Source: Clostridium sp.
Lineage (GTDB): Bacteria > Bacillota > Clostridia > Clostridiales > Clostridiaceae
Assembly (NCBI RefSeq): GCF_026168755.1
Contig: NZ_JAPFDR010000011.1
Coordinates: 23,823 to 87,822, forward strand
Length of the DNA stretch: 64,000 nucleotides
Direction: 5' to 3'
Part shown: one piece after another, positions 34,362-43,554 of the stretch
Layout of the letters: each line of letters opens with the position of its first letter
Position numbering within the stretch: position 1 is the first letter of the stretch
Program-made: the position numbers and the translations under genes
Notes under the pieces: generated by a model
What the model saw: only the letters and a program-made list of their open reading frames with translations
Told to the model about the DNA's origin: nothing
Databases searched by the model: none

Positions 34362-35408
34362 ATGAAAATTAATTTAATTATAAAAAATAAACGTATAGAA
34401 CAAAATTTAACTCAAGAACAATTAGCAAGTTATTTGGGTGTATCTACACCAGCAGTGAATAAATGGGAGAAGGGAGTATCCTATCCAGATATTACATTAC
34501 TTTCGCCTTTAGCTAGACTTTTAAAGGTTGATTTAAATACACTTCTATCTTTTAATGAAGAACTTACAGATAGAGAAATTAATGAATTTATAAATAATGT
34601 TGTTATGTCAATTCAAACTGATGGTTATGAAAGGGGTTTTCAAAAGTGTATGGACAAAATACACGAATATCCTACTTGTGATAAATTAATTCTTAATCTT
34701 GCAATAACACTTTTAGGTAGTTTGTATATGTATAATGTAACTAATAAGGATGTATACGAAGAAAAAATAATTCATTTATATGAGCATTGTGCTAATAGTG
34801 AAAAAGTAGAAATAAGAAATCAAGCTATTTCATTACTTATAAATAGATATATAGAGCAAAAAGAGTATGAACATGCACAAGAATATATTGATATTCTTCC
34901 TACTATATCTTATGATAAAATACAATTGCAAGGGAATCTTTATAGGTCAAAGGGAGAATTAAACAAGGCGTCGGAGATTTTCGAAGGAAAGCTTTTAAAA
35001 TCCATGACAGAAATATTTTCCACTTTAATTTCTATGATGGAAATTGCATTGCAAGAAAGCAGGGTAGATGATGCTGAGAAGCTTGCAAAGATTATTGAAA
35101 AAACAAATATATTGTATGAACTTTGGAATTATAATTCTTATGCTGTCTATTTTCAACTTTATACAATTCAAAAAGACCAAGAAAAACTAATTGAAATATT
35201 AGAAAAAATGATTCCATCGTTGAAGAAAGCATGGGATACTTCTAAAACTAGACTTTACAGACATATTAAGAAAAAAGATATAAATGAACAAGAGCACAAT
35301 CAATTCGTTCAAACATTTTTAGAAATGCTAAAAAATGATGTTGATGGAAGTTTAGGTTTTGTAAAAGAAAATCCAAAATTTGTTGAAATATTAAATAGAT
35401 GCAACTAA
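34362..35408 (+). CDS. XRE-family regulator with TPR-like C-terminal domain
   Basis: 348 aa, ATG 34362 after AAAGGGG; the upstream in-frame ATG at 34335 lacks a site. Residues 2-60 are a Cro/C1-type helix-turn-helix (RIEQNLTQEQLASYLGVSTPAVNKWEKG). Residues 80-345 are helical repeats consistent with TPRs (QEYEHAQEYIDIL-like segments), as in Rgg/PlcR-like sensors, so a peptide ligand is conceivable. No adjacent pheromone gene was seen. Confidence 0.8.
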   Translation: MKINLIIKNKRIEQNLTQEQLASYLGVSTPAVNKWEKGVSYPDITLLSPLARLLKVDLNTLLSFNEELTDREINEFINNVVMSIQTDGYERGFQKCMDKIHEYPTCDKLILNLAITLLGSLYMYNVTNKDVYEEKIIHLYEHCANSEKVEIRNQAISLLINRYIEQKEYEHAQEYIDILPTISYDKIQLQGNLYRSKGELNKASEIFEGKLLKSMTEIFSTLISMMEIALQESRVDDAEKLAKIIEKTNILYELWNYNSYAVYFQLYTIQKDQEKLIEILEKMIPSLKKAWDTSKTRLYRHIKKKDINEQEHNQFVQTFLEMLKNDVDGSLGFVKENPKFVEILNRCN

Positions 35409-35481
35409 TTAATTTTTTTGTGAAAATTAGAATAAATTGTTGAATTATAGCAAATAATATGTTAAACTTTTTATAGTGTGT

Positions 35482-35550
35482 AACCGTAAAGGGCATGAGC
35501 TAACTTATCTATTTATTTGGATGAGTTATTTTCTCATGCCCTTTATGGTT
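35482..35550 (+). terminator. Long hairpin terminator of the XRE gene
   Basis: 18-bp stem (35482-35499 / 35533-35550, one GU) with an additional inner stem, followed by ATTATTTTAT. Confidence 0.75.
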
Positions 35551-35596
35551 ATTATTTTATAAAATTAAATAAAGGTATAAAAGGAGGATGCATTTT

Positions 35597-37789
35597 ATGA
35601 AAAGAATTTTAGTCAGTGCTTTATCTGCTTTAATGATTTTATCAACATTTACAAATGTAACATATGCTAATGGAAATGAAGTAGATATAGTTCCTGAGAA
35701 GAATGAAAAGTTATCTGTGGTAAAAGAGGGTGAAAATAATTTAGATAATCTGAACTTAACTGGTGAAAAATTATCTAGCTTAGTATTACCAATTGTTCAA
35801 TCTTATGAAGTAGCAGAAAATTCTCAAAATTGGACTATGGATGAAACAACTAGGTTTGTTATTCCAAATACTGAAGAGTATTTAAATAATTCAAGATTAA
35901 AAGAAATTGTAGAATTAGTATCAGCTGAATTTTTAGCAAAGCAAATTCCTACAGCAAAGGAAATTAATAAAGTATATGCTTTAGATTCACAAATAACATC
36001 TAAAGATATTGTTATAACTTTGGATAAGGAAAATCAAATCACAGAAAAAAGTAGTAGTGATGAAGCTTATAAAATAGAAATTAATGAAAGTGGTGTAAAA
36101 ATAATAGCTGCTTCTGAAAATTCAGCTATGTATGCATTACGTACAATACAACATTTAATGATTACTAACAATAATAAATTAGTTTACGGAACAATAGTTG
36201 ATTATCCTAATGTGGCAGAGCGTCGTGTTCATGTTGATATGGCTAGAAAATATATATCAAAAGATTGGATAATCCAACATATAAGACAACTTTCTTATTT
36301 TAAAATGAATACGATTCAACTTCACTTCTCAGAAAATTTAGGATTTAGAATTGAAAGTGATTTTGATCCAGCAATAGTATCACAAGATGGATATTTAACA
36401 AAGGAAGAAGTAAGAGAGATTTTAGCAGAAGCTAAAAAATACGGGATAAAAGTGATTCCTTCTTTAGATACTCCTGGTCACGTAGAGCATATATTAAAAG
36501 TTCATCCAGAGTTTGGACAAGTAGATAAGAATGGGAATAAGAGTAAAGTTGCATTAGATGTAACAAATCCTGATGCTATAACTTATATAAAGGGTCTTTA
36601 TAAGGAGTATATGGATTTATTTGAAGGATGTACAGATTTTCATATAGGTGGAGATGAATATATGGAATTTGATAGACCTCCATTTACTACAGAATATAAA
36701 GAAGTTTTAGATAATTATGCTAAAGAAAACTTAGGGGCAGAATATACATGGAAAGATACTATGGCTAACTATATTAATGATATAGCAGCCTTCGTATATG
36801 AAGGAGGATTTAAGCCAAGAATTTGGAATGATGGAATTTATTATGGTGAAAATGATAATACAGAAAATAAACAACAAATAAAGATGCACGATTATATTGG
36901 TATAGATTTTTGGTCTCAAATGGGATGGAATCCAAGTATTGCAAGACTTAACACATTTATAGAAAAGGGACATAAGGATATTTATAATGTGAATGCAAGT
37001 TACTTCTATTATGTATTAAGACCAAGTAAGCCAGATGATGGACGTGAACAACATTCTTTTGACTACTTAGATCAAGATGTAAGAATATATAATGATTGGA
37101 CACCAGGACAATTCCAAAGTAATACTATTGATGATAATTCAGAGGTTATAAAGGGAACTTCATTGGCTATATGGTGTGATAAACCGGATTTAGTTACTGA
37201 AGATGTTATAACAGAAGATATTTCTAAAGAGTTACGTTCTTTAGCATCTAAGGCTTGGAATACATCAAGTAATAAGATTGCTGATATTAATGAGTTTAAA
37301 GAAAATTATAAAAAGCTTGGAAATGTAGCTGCTTTTGAAAAGGGCACTTCTTTACCAGAAGTTCAACCAGTTAAGGAATTAGTTGAATTAAATTATGATG
37401 AATTAAATAAATTAATTGAAAAGGCCGAAGGATTAAAGGCTGAAGATTATACTGAAGAAAGCTTTGGAAATTTAAATAAGGTTTTAGAAGAAGCTAAATC
37501 TTTAATAGGTACAGTGGATAGTCAAGAAGAAATTAATAGCATGGTAAACAAATTAAATGATGCTATTAATAATCTTGAAGGTAAAGGAAATGGAAATAGT
37601 AGTGGAAATGTTCCAAATTCGTCAGAAAAACCAGGAACTTCAAATAAACCTGGAAAGGGAGATTCAAATAATAGTGGAGTATTGCCACAAACAGGAATTG
37701 AGTCTGGACCTTGGGGAATAATTGCTATTGCAAGTATAATTTTAGGAGCATTGCTTATATATAGAAGAGGTAACAAAACTATAGTATAA
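35597..37789 (+). CDS. LPxTG-anchored GH20 beta-N-acetylhexosaminidase
   Basis: 730 aa. Signal peptide 1-25 (MKRILVSALSALMILSTFTN); GH20b-like N-terminal domain about 60-190; GH20 TIM barrel about 195-540 with the catalytic Asp-Glu pair in HIGGDEYMEF (about 352-353); FIVAR-like helical module about 600-670; Ser/Gly/Pro-rich spacer; sortase signal LPQTG (about 695), hydrophobic helix and Arg-rich tail. It removes terminal GlcNAc/GalNAc from host glycans or chitin oligomers at the cell wall. AAGGAGG spacing selects 35597 over the ATG at 35588. Confidence 0.92.
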   Translation: MKRILVSALSALMILSTFTNVTYANGNEVDIVPEKNEKLSVVKEGENNLDNLNLTGEKLSSLVLPIVQSYEVAENSQNWTMDETTRFVIPNTEEYLNNSRLKEIVELVSAEFLAKQIPTAKEINKVYALDSQITSKDIVITLDKENQITEKSSSDEAYKIEINESGVKIIAASENSAMYALRTIQHLMITNNNKLVYGTIVDYPNVAERRVHVDMARKYISKDWIIQHIRQLSYFKMNTIQLHFSENLGFRIESDFDPAIVSQDGYLTKEEVREILAEAKKYGIKVIPSLDTPGHVEHILKVHPEFGQVDKNGNKSKVALDVTNPDAITYIKGLYKEYMDLFEGCTDFHIGGDEYMEFDRPPFTTEYKEVLDNYAKENLGAEYTWKDTMANYINDIAAFVYEGGFKPRIWNDGIYYGENDNTENKQQIKMHDYIGIDFWSQMGWNPSIARLNTFIEKGHKDIYNVNASYFYYVLRPSKPDDGREQHSFDYLDQDVRIYNDWTPGQFQSNTIDDNSEVIKGTSLAIWCDKPDLVTEDVITEDISKELRSLASKAWNTSSNKIADINEFKENYKKLGNVAAFEKGTSLPEVQPVKELVELNYDELNKLIEKAEGLKAEDYTEESFGNLNKVLEEAKSLIGTVDSQEEINSMVNKLNDAINNLEGKGNGNSSGNVPNSSEKPGTSNKPGKGDSNNSGVLPQTGIESGPWGIIAIASIILGALLIYRRGNKTIV

Positions 37790-37798
37790 AAATTTAAG

Positions 37799-37852
37799 GG
37801 GGCTGTATCATATTGAAGTTATAAATTCAATATGATACAGCTCTTTTTTTTA
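37799..37852 (+). terminator. Strong intrinsic terminator of the GH20 gene
   Basis: 17-bp stem (37801-37817 / 37826-37842) followed by a run of T. Confidence 0.92.
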
Positions 37853-37950
37853 TCCCAAAAGAGCTGTGAACTAATTATTTAATGCGACAGCCTTTTTTTA
37901 AAAATCTACAATTTACAAAATAGTTTAATCTGTTTCATACAACTTGTACT

Positions 37951-38496
37951 TTAAGCTCTAGGACAAGTTACATTTATAGGTGTAGCACAGTTTGGAAGTG
38001 TAAAATTACCTGTAAATGTTACTGAGCATCGATTAGCTGAAGTTCCTTGGTTAGCATCAACAGTTACAGCTACACAAGTACAGCTTCTTAATTTTAATTC
38101 TAACAATGCACAAGCTTTAATAGCTTCTTCATAACTACATACATTGCAAACTGTTTTTTCTACAGGTACTACACATCCGCAAGATATCTTTATAGGACAA
38201 TTACTGATAGTAGAAGCAGTACTGCAGTTTGCACCTACGGCAACAGTTGCATTTGAGATAAATGGAATAGAACCTACAACTGTTATATCAAAGGTTCTTG
38301 AACAACTTGAGCCTCTAGGGTACTTAGGCTCAATCTTACAAGATAAATTGCTTAAGTCATATAAAATTCTAGGATTTTTGTCTGCAGCAAGATTAAAGTT
38401 ACCAGGTAGGTTTGCTGCACAGCAAAAAGGAACCATTCTATCATTAGGCTGTGATGGATGAGTAGCTGAAGTAGTATCAACAGCAACTAAATCCAT
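37951..38496 (-). CDS. Cysteine-rich protein, possible exosporium/spore surface component
   Basis: 181 aa with 16 cysteines (about 9%), no signal peptide and no membrane segment; many NC, SC and CxC pairs spread along a Thr/Ala/Val-rich sequence. Beta-rich repeats such as RTFDITVVGSIPFISNATV and NRCSVTFTGNFTLPNCATP look related. No ribosome binding site precedes the first ATG, so the true start may differ or expression may be low. Cysteine-rich self-assembling proteins of clostridial exosporia have similar composition; that role is inference. Confidence 0.55.
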   Translation of the reverse strand: MDLVAVDTTSATHPSQPNDRMVPFCCAANLPGNFNLAADKNPRILYDLSNLSCKIEPKYPRGSSCSRTFDITVVGSIPFISNATVAVGANCSTASTISNCPIKISCGCVVPVEKTVCNVCSYEEAIKACALLELKLRSCTCVAVTVDANQGTSANRCSVTFTGNFTLPNCATPINVTCPRA

Positions 38497-38776
38497 ACAT
38501 GAATCATTTAATATTTCAAAGTTATTTTCTATAATTAAATCTCATTTTGTTAATTACTTATTTAAACTTTTGTTTATAGTATATATGAAGGCCTATAAGA
38601 AATGTTCTAATAATTTTAATAATATGTAGCCATATCTATAAATATGATTTTATAGTTTTATAGCTATATTCTTATAGTTTTTAATTGAATTTAAATAGTA
38701 ATTATACAGAAATATAAATTAAGAACATAATACTTTTAGTAAGAGTATAATATAGAAAACTTATATGGGGGAAACT
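38497..38776. other. AT-rich intergenic stretch, no gene seen
   Basis: Divergent region between the cysteine-rich gene and the DUF2935 relic. No ORF with a ribosome binding site and no clear terminator or riboswitch. Confidence 0.4.
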
Positions 38777-38860
38777 ATGATAAGTAGAGAAGAATATATT
38801 ACTTTATCGCTAGAATTACATCTTTTTTTGGGACGAATTATGAAAGAACATTCATCATAA
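38777..38860 (+). pseudogene. DUF2935 family N-terminal relic
   Basis: 27 codons after ATGGGGG: MISREEYITLSLELHLFLGRI then MKEHSS and stop. This matches the start of DUF2935 proteins (ferritin-like helical family of clostridia, normally about 260 aa). The following bases do not continue the family and the alpha/beta hydrolase gene starts 60 bases on, so only the leader survives a deletion. Confidence 0.6.
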
Positions 38861-38920
38861 GATAACACGAATGGAAGAAAATTTAGATTGTAAAACTAGC
38901 AATTTTAATGGAGTAAAATA

Positions 38921-39733
38921 ATGGGATATTATATTAAGGTTGAATCAAATGTAAAAATATATGTTGAAGATCTTAATGAAAAAGCAGATAAAACTATTGT
39001 TTTTTTACATGGATGGCCAGGAAGTCATGATTTATTTGAATATCAATATGATTATTTAGTTGATAAAGGCTATAGATGTATTGGAATAGATCAAAGAGGT
39101 TTTGGAACTTCTGATAGACCCGTATGTGGATATGATTATGACACATTAAGTGATGATGTAAAATCAGTAGTAGATACTTTATGTTTAGATAACTTTGTGT
39201 TATTATGGCATTCAACAGGAGGGGCTATAGTAATAAGGTATATGGCAAGACATAAGGGGAAAGGAGTAGATAAGCTAATTCTTTGTGGTGCAGCTGCCCC
39301 AAGTCTTATTAAGCGCTCATATTTTCCATATGGAATAAGTAGAGAGGCTGTTGAGGAAATAATAGAAGGAACATATAGTGATAGGCCTAAGATGTTAAGG
39401 AATTTTGGAGATATGTTTTTTTATAAAAAAGTTAGTAAACCTTTTATGGAATGGTTTTTCCAATTAGGATTACAAGCAGCAGGCTGGTCAACAGCTAAAG
39501 TTGCCAATACGTGGCTAAATGAAGAATCTTTATTTGATGATATGAAAAAAATAAAAGTCCAGACATTAATTATACATGGTATTCATGATAGAGTTTGTCT
39601 ATTTCCTTTAGCAGAAGAGCAGAAAAAATTAATAAAGAACAGTAAATTAGTAAAATTTATGAATAGTGGACATGCGACCTTTTATGATGAAAGAGATAAG
39701 TTTAATAAGGAGATAACTAACTTTATTGATTAA
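38921..39733 (+). CDS. Alpha/beta hydrolase
   Basis: 270 aa single-domain hydrolase of the haloperoxidase/epoxide-hydrolase-like group. Oxyanion region FLHGWPGS (about residue 28), nucleophile elbow LWHSTGG (about 98; the usual first Gly is Trp), acid in IHGIHDRVC and histidine in MNSGHATFYDERD. No signal peptide. Substrate unknown. Its start has GGAG 8 bases upstream. Confidence 0.85.
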   Translation: MGYYIKVESNVKIYVEDLNEKADKTIVFLHGWPGSHDLFEYQYDYLVDKGYRCIGIDQRGFGTSDRPVCGYDYDTLSDDVKSVVDTLCLDNFVLLWHSTGGAIVIRYMARHKGKGVDKLILCGAAAPSLIKRSYFPYGISREAVEEIIEGTYSDRPKMLRNFGDMFFYKKVSKPFMEWFFQLGLQAAGWSTAKVANTWLNEESLFDDMKKIKVQTLIIHGIHDRVCLFPLAEEQKKLIKNSKLVKFMNSGHATFYDERDKFNKEITNFID

Positions 39734-39829
39734 TATATTATTAAAATTATGAAGAAATAAAAAGGTTATTGAAAGTAATAGCTTAAAGTATTTATAATGA
39801 GTTATATAGAAAGTTATTAGATTAAATAT

Positions 39830-39867
39830 AAAAAGTGTTTTATCCAAAATATGATGAAACACTTTTT
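39830..39867 (+). terminator. Terminator in the region after the alpha/beta hydrolase
   Basis: 15-bp stem AAAAAGTGTTTTATC (39830-39844) with 39853-39867 (one GU). The rest of the 316-base gap to 40050 is plain AT-rich sequence. Confidence 0.75.
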
Positions 39868-40049
39868 ATATTATATCTAAATTTTAAAGTCTAAATATAT
39901 TTAATAAAGAAATATACTTTTAGTTTGTGATAAATTCATAATATTATAGATGTATTAAAAAGCTTTTTTAAAATATATGATAACATATTAATAATATTAT
40001 AAAGTTAAATAACTTTATAATATTAAAATAAACTAAATGGAGGTTAAAA

Positions 40050-40646
40050 GTGATAAAAAGAAAGTGTAAGCAATGTGGTAAGGAATTTGTATTATCAGAT
40101 TCAGAGGTTAAATTCTTTAATGATAAGAATTTAGAACTACCTAAAAGGTGTAGTGAATGTAGAAAGGAAAATAAAAATAATAATAAGGAATATAATATAG
40201 ATAGTAGTAAAAGAGAAAGAATAAATAATAATTATAAGAATAAGGGTAAGAAAAAAACTTTTAAAAATATTATAGCGGCTGGATTAATTCTTGTAGTTTT
40301 ACTTTTAGGTAAATTATTTAATATAGATATTAATTGGCAAGAAATCAGGACAAACTTTAGAACAGAAGAAAACAATGTTTCACTGGAGTTCCGTAATGAA
40401 ACATTGTGGGAAGATCATTTCGAAAAACATGGAAGTGAATTTGATTATAAGTCAAAAGAAGAGTATCTAAAAGGAGCTAATGAAGTTATTAATTCACCTA
40501 CTTCAAAGCATAAAACAGAGGATGAAGATGGTGATGAGATATACTATGATGAGGATAAAAATGAGATAGTATTTGTATCAACAGATGGATATATTAGAAC
40601 ATATTTTAAACCTAATGACGGAATAAACTATTATAATAGGCAATAG
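40050..40646 (+). CDS. Zinc-ribbon membrane protein with toxin-nuclease-like C-terminal domain
   Basis: 198 aa, GTG start after TGGAGG. Residues 4-38 are a zinc ribbon (C6-x2-C9 ... C36-x2-C39 type; KRCSECRKE). One membrane helix is at about 77-93. Residues 120-198 (ETLWEDHFEKHGSEFDYKSKEEYLKGANE, then EIVFVSTDGYIRTYFKPNDG) resemble the barnase/EndoU/RelE-like fold domain common at the C-termini of polymorphic toxins, with the conserved H-x-x-K-H-G start and D-G-x-I-x-T-x-F-x-P strand. Catalytic activity is unproven and no immunity gene adjoins. Confidence 0.6.
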   Translation: MIKRKCKQCGKEFVLSDSEVKFFNDKNLELPKRCSECRKENKNNNKEYNIDSSKRERINNNYKNKGKKKTFKNIIAAGLILVVLLLGKLFNIDINWQEIRTNFRTEENNVSLEFRNETLWEDHFEKHGSEFDYKSKEEYLKGANEVINSPTSKHKTEDEDGDEIYYDEDKNEIVFVSTDGYIRTYFKPNDGINYYNRQ

Positions 40647-40655
40647 AATAGATGG

Positions 40656-40686
40656 AGAGTTAGTATAAATGCTAGCTCTTTTTTAT
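40656..40686 (+). terminator. Intrinsic terminator of the zinc-ribbon gene
   Basis: 8-bp stem AGAGTTAG / CTAGCTCT followed by TTTTTTATT. Confidence 0.8.
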
Positions 40687-40768
40687 TAATATATTAAAAA
40701 AAATAATAATATTTATGAATATAAAAACCATAAATAAAATATTAGTAAAATAAGAAGGAGGAGAGTAT

Positions 40769-41389
40769 ATGAAATATGATAAGTGGCCATTACAATATAA
40801 ATATAAGGATTTAGAGCCTTATATTGATACTGAAACAGTATGTATACATTATACAAAGCATTTACAAGGATATGTAGATAAGCTAAATAAAGTTCTTGAA
40901 GGATATGAAAAATTTACTGAAGGAAAAACATTAGAGGAAATACTTTATAATATTGAAAAAGTTCCTAAAGAAATAAGAAAAGATGTAATTAATCAAGGTG
41001 GGGGAGTAGCTAATCATAATTTATATTTTTCTATTTTATCACAAAGACCTAAGAAATATCCAAGTGGTAAGTTGTTAATGGAGATTAATAAGAAATATGG
41101 TGACATAGAAAAATTGAAAGATGAAATATCAAAGAGAGCAATAAATCAATTTGGATCAGGATATTCATGGCTTGTAGTCAATGAAAAAGGTGAGCTTGAT
41201 GTAATTTCAACATCAAATCAGGATTCGCCATTAATTTTTAAGATGAAGCCAATATTGACAATTGATGTATGGGAGCATGCATATTATTTAAAATATAAAA
41301 ATTTGAGAGCTAATTATGTAAAAAATATTTGGAATATAATAGATTGGGCAAAGGTTGAAGAAAATTATCTTCGAGAATGTGTTAGGTAA
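40769..41389 (+). CDS. sodA: Fe/Mn superoxide dismutase
   Basis: 206 aa, ATG after AAGGAGGAG. Metal ligands are His27 (CIHYTKHLQGYVDKLN), His83 (VANHNLYF), Asp166 and His170 (TIDVWEHAYYL). It dismutes superoxide; metal preference cannot be decided. The sequence is somewhat divergent from typical SodA (QGGGVANHNLYFSIL), as in several anaerobes. Monocistronic. Confidence 0.92.
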   Translation: MKYDKWPLQYKYKDLEPYIDTETVCIHYTKHLQGYVDKLNKVLEGYEKFTEGKTLEEILYNIEKVPKEIRKDVINQGGGVANHNLYFSILSQRPKKYPSGKLLMEINKKYGDIEKLKDEISKRAINQFGSGYSWLVVNEKGELDVISTSNQDSPLIFKMKPILTIDVWEHAYYLKYKNLRANYVKNIWNIIDWAKVEENYLRECVR

Positions 41390-41411
41390 ATATTAGATAA
41401 TATGAATATTT

Positions 41412-41443
41412 ATAGTGGCAATACAATGTATTGTCACTATTTG
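41412..41443 (+). terminator. Terminator of the superoxide dismutase gene
   Basis: 13-bp stem ATAGTGGCAATAC (41412-41424) with 41428-41440, one GU. Confidence 0.75.
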
Positions 41444-41623
41444 TAGTAGAACAGTAAGAATGTAAGAAGTGTTTTACAATATTAATTATATATAACATTT
41501 TTATTAAATAAAATAATTAATATATATTATCTACAAATTTTAATAGTATAGGTGTAGGGGTATATAAAATAGGAAATAAGGTATATGCAACTCAAGAGTT
41601 TTATAAATAAATTAAATTTATGT

Positions 41624-41663
41624 AAAAATAGTGAGGCTGTCAGTGGACAATCTCACTATTTTT
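41624..41663. terminator. Bidirectional terminator before the XRE/TPR gene end
   Basis: 12-bp stem AAAAATAGTGAG (41624-41635) with 41652-41663; it terminates the minus-strand gene ending at 41671. Confidence 0.8.
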
Positions 41664-41670
41664 TCTATTC

Positions 41671-42894
41671 TTATAAAAACAAAGCATCTTTATATCGTCT
41701 ATTAGTTATATAATAATCTTTTAATAAAGTGGTAAAAACTTTTTTAAACTCTATTAGCTTTTTAGTGTTATTAATTATTTTAATTAATAGTTCTTCCCAA
41801 TAAGGATTTTTCATGTAATTATCATCAGTAATGAATATATTAAATAATTCATAAATTAAATTTGATAATTCTAAGCTAACATGTTGTAATGTATATTCAG
41901 TATTTAAGTAATTAATAACAGCTTTTAATGAAGTTTTATCTACTAATGAAAAATAAACTAAAGCTTTAATAATAGTATCAGGAATTATTATACGATGATC
42001 TATTAAGCCTGTATTATAACTTAAATATTCTAGTGATTTTTCATAATCATTTAACCTACAATAAGCCCAAGCTAAAATAGAATTAATATGTTCAATAAAA
42101 TAGATATTTTTGAATTTTTTAGCCATATTCAAAGAAATTTCTAAATAATGAATAGCATCGCTATAATTATCTAACATGAAATAAACTTCTGCCAATTTTT
42201 CATAAGTATTCATAATACTTATGATATTTCCTTCATCAACATATAAATTTAATGCTTTTTGAATTGAGTCATAGGCCTTTATTGGATTATTTTCTATTCT
42301 GTAAGAGTATGATAACCAAAAATAACAATGACCACTTTCCTTATAGCTTAAGGCTTCTTGAAGTAAAGCTTTTCCTAATTGTTTATTATTAGATAATATT
42401 AATATATCAATTGCAACATAAAAATTATATATAAATTTTTGTTTATTTGATAGCAAATGAAATGATGATAAAATAAGATTTTTAGAATCTTCAAACTTAT
42501 TTCTAGAGGGGGTAGAAGAATATCGTGCAAGCTTTGCTAAGAGATAATCAATAATTAATGGAGAAGCTATATATTTATCTTCTTCTTTTTCTAATATATC
42601 AAATAGCTTATTTGTATAATCAAACTCATTAAGGTTTAGATTATCAAAAAAGTCCTTTAAATATCTTTTCCCTTTATTTATAAACTCTGGAGAATCATTA
42701 AACTCAAGACCAAGTCTGTTAAAAATTATAGATAAGACATCTTCACTAGGCAATAATTCACCATTTTCAATACGACTTAAATATGATGGTACACATATAC
42801 CTTTTGACAATTTTTTTTGACTAATATTATTATTTATTCTATTAAATTTTATTACTGACCCAATTATTTTCTTATTATTATTATATATATCCAT
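41671..42894 (-). CDS. XRE-family regulator with TPR repeats (Rgg/PlcR-like architecture)
   Basis: 407 aa. Residues 10-65 are a Cro/C1 helix-turn-helix (RINNNISQKKLSKGICVPSYLSRIENGELLPS); residues 70-400 are tandem helical pairs typical of TPRs, e.g. YEKLAEVYFMLDNYSDAIHYLEISL and YCRLNDYEKSLEYLSY. Such proteins often respond to short peptides. It is divergent from the maltodextrin operon 660 bases away; a link is not shown. Confidence 0.85.
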   Translation of the reverse strand: MDIYNNNKKIIGSVIKFNRINNNISQKKLSKGICVPSYLSRIENGELLPSEDVLSIIFNRLGLEFNDSPEFINKGKRYLKDFFDNLNLNEFDYTNKLFDILEKEEDKYIASPLIIDYLLAKLARYSSTPSRNKFEDSKNLILSSFHLLSNKQKFIYNFYVAIDILILSNNKQLGKALLQEALSYKESGHCYFWLSYSYRIENNPIKAYDSIQKALNLYVDEGNIISIMNTYEKLAEVYFMLDNYSDAIHYLEISLNMAKKFKNIYFIEHINSILAWAYCRLNDYEKSLEYLSYNTGLIDHRIIIPDTIIKALVYFSLVDKTSLKAVINYLNTEYTLQHVSLELSNLIYELFNIFITDDNYMKNPYWEELLIKIINNTKKLIEFKKVFTTLLKDYYITNRRYKDALFL

Positions 42895-43190
42895 AATATA
42901 TTAACCCTTTCATATTATACCCATATATTAAATATTATTAATAATAACAAAAAACAGAAGCTATATCAAATTGAAATACAACATATTAGAATGAAATAGC
43001 TAAATGATTGTAATAGGAAAATTTTAAAATAACATATAATGATATTTAAATAAAGTAAATTACTAAAAAAATAAAATATTTTTTAATAAAGTAATAATTA
43101 AAAATAAAAATGAGAAAGTGTATATGGAAAATCTATGCTTAAATATCGATATAAGCATAAAAATGAACACAATAAAAATTATCAAATTTA

Positions 43191-43219
43191 TTGACTAGTT
43201 TTTTATTATTTACTATAAT
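43191..43219 (+). promoter_or_regulatory. Sigma-A promoter of the maltodextrin operon
   Basis: TTGACT at 43191-43196, 17-base spacer, TATAAT at 43214-43219. Transcription would begin near 43226, giving a leader of about 330 bases. Confidence 0.75.
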
Positions 43220-43314
43220 GTAAATGTAAACAAGGAAAAAATTTAAAAAATTAACAATGATAGTTTTTGAATTTATGTAATTTTTCTAAGAGTACATATA
43301 TTTTTAAACAATAT

Positions 43315-43478
43315 TGGAAACGATACCTATAAAATAAAAAAATTTAGATAATCATATATTTTAAAAATATAAATGGATATGTTAAAAATTTATGAAAAAA
43401 ATTACTAATATTTTTAGAGTATTAGATTAAAGATAAAATAGGAAACGGTTTCTATTAAGAAAAATGGAATCGATTTCT
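43315..43478 (+). promoter_or_regulatory. Three LacI/CcpA-type operators upstream of malE
   Basis: TGGAAACGATACCT (43315-43328), GGAAACGGTTTCT (43441-43453) and TGGAATCGATTTCT (43465-43478) all have a central CG in a GAAA-CG-TTTC palindrome, as for LacI-family regulators such as MalR or CcpA. All lie downstream of the 43191 promoter, suiting roadblock repression, unless a nearer promoter is used. Confidence 0.6.
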
Positions 43479-43554
43479 AAAGGCTGGAGCATATTTAAGT
43501 TATATTTGATTAACTTTAAATAAATAGATTTTTTTAAAAGTGGAGGAGAATATT

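Larger units (their letters stand above)
42895..43554. other. Long divergent intergenic region
   Basis: 660 bases without ORFs between the XRE/TPR gene and malE. Apart from the promoter and operators listed separately it is AT-rich with no recognised fold. Confidence 0.5.

Noticed and set aside
38144..38461. Plus-strand ORF of 105 codons inside the cysteine-rich gene region
   Set aside because: No ribosome binding site, odd composition, and it is the complement of the better minus-strand ORF, which has coherent Cys/Thr-rich repeats.
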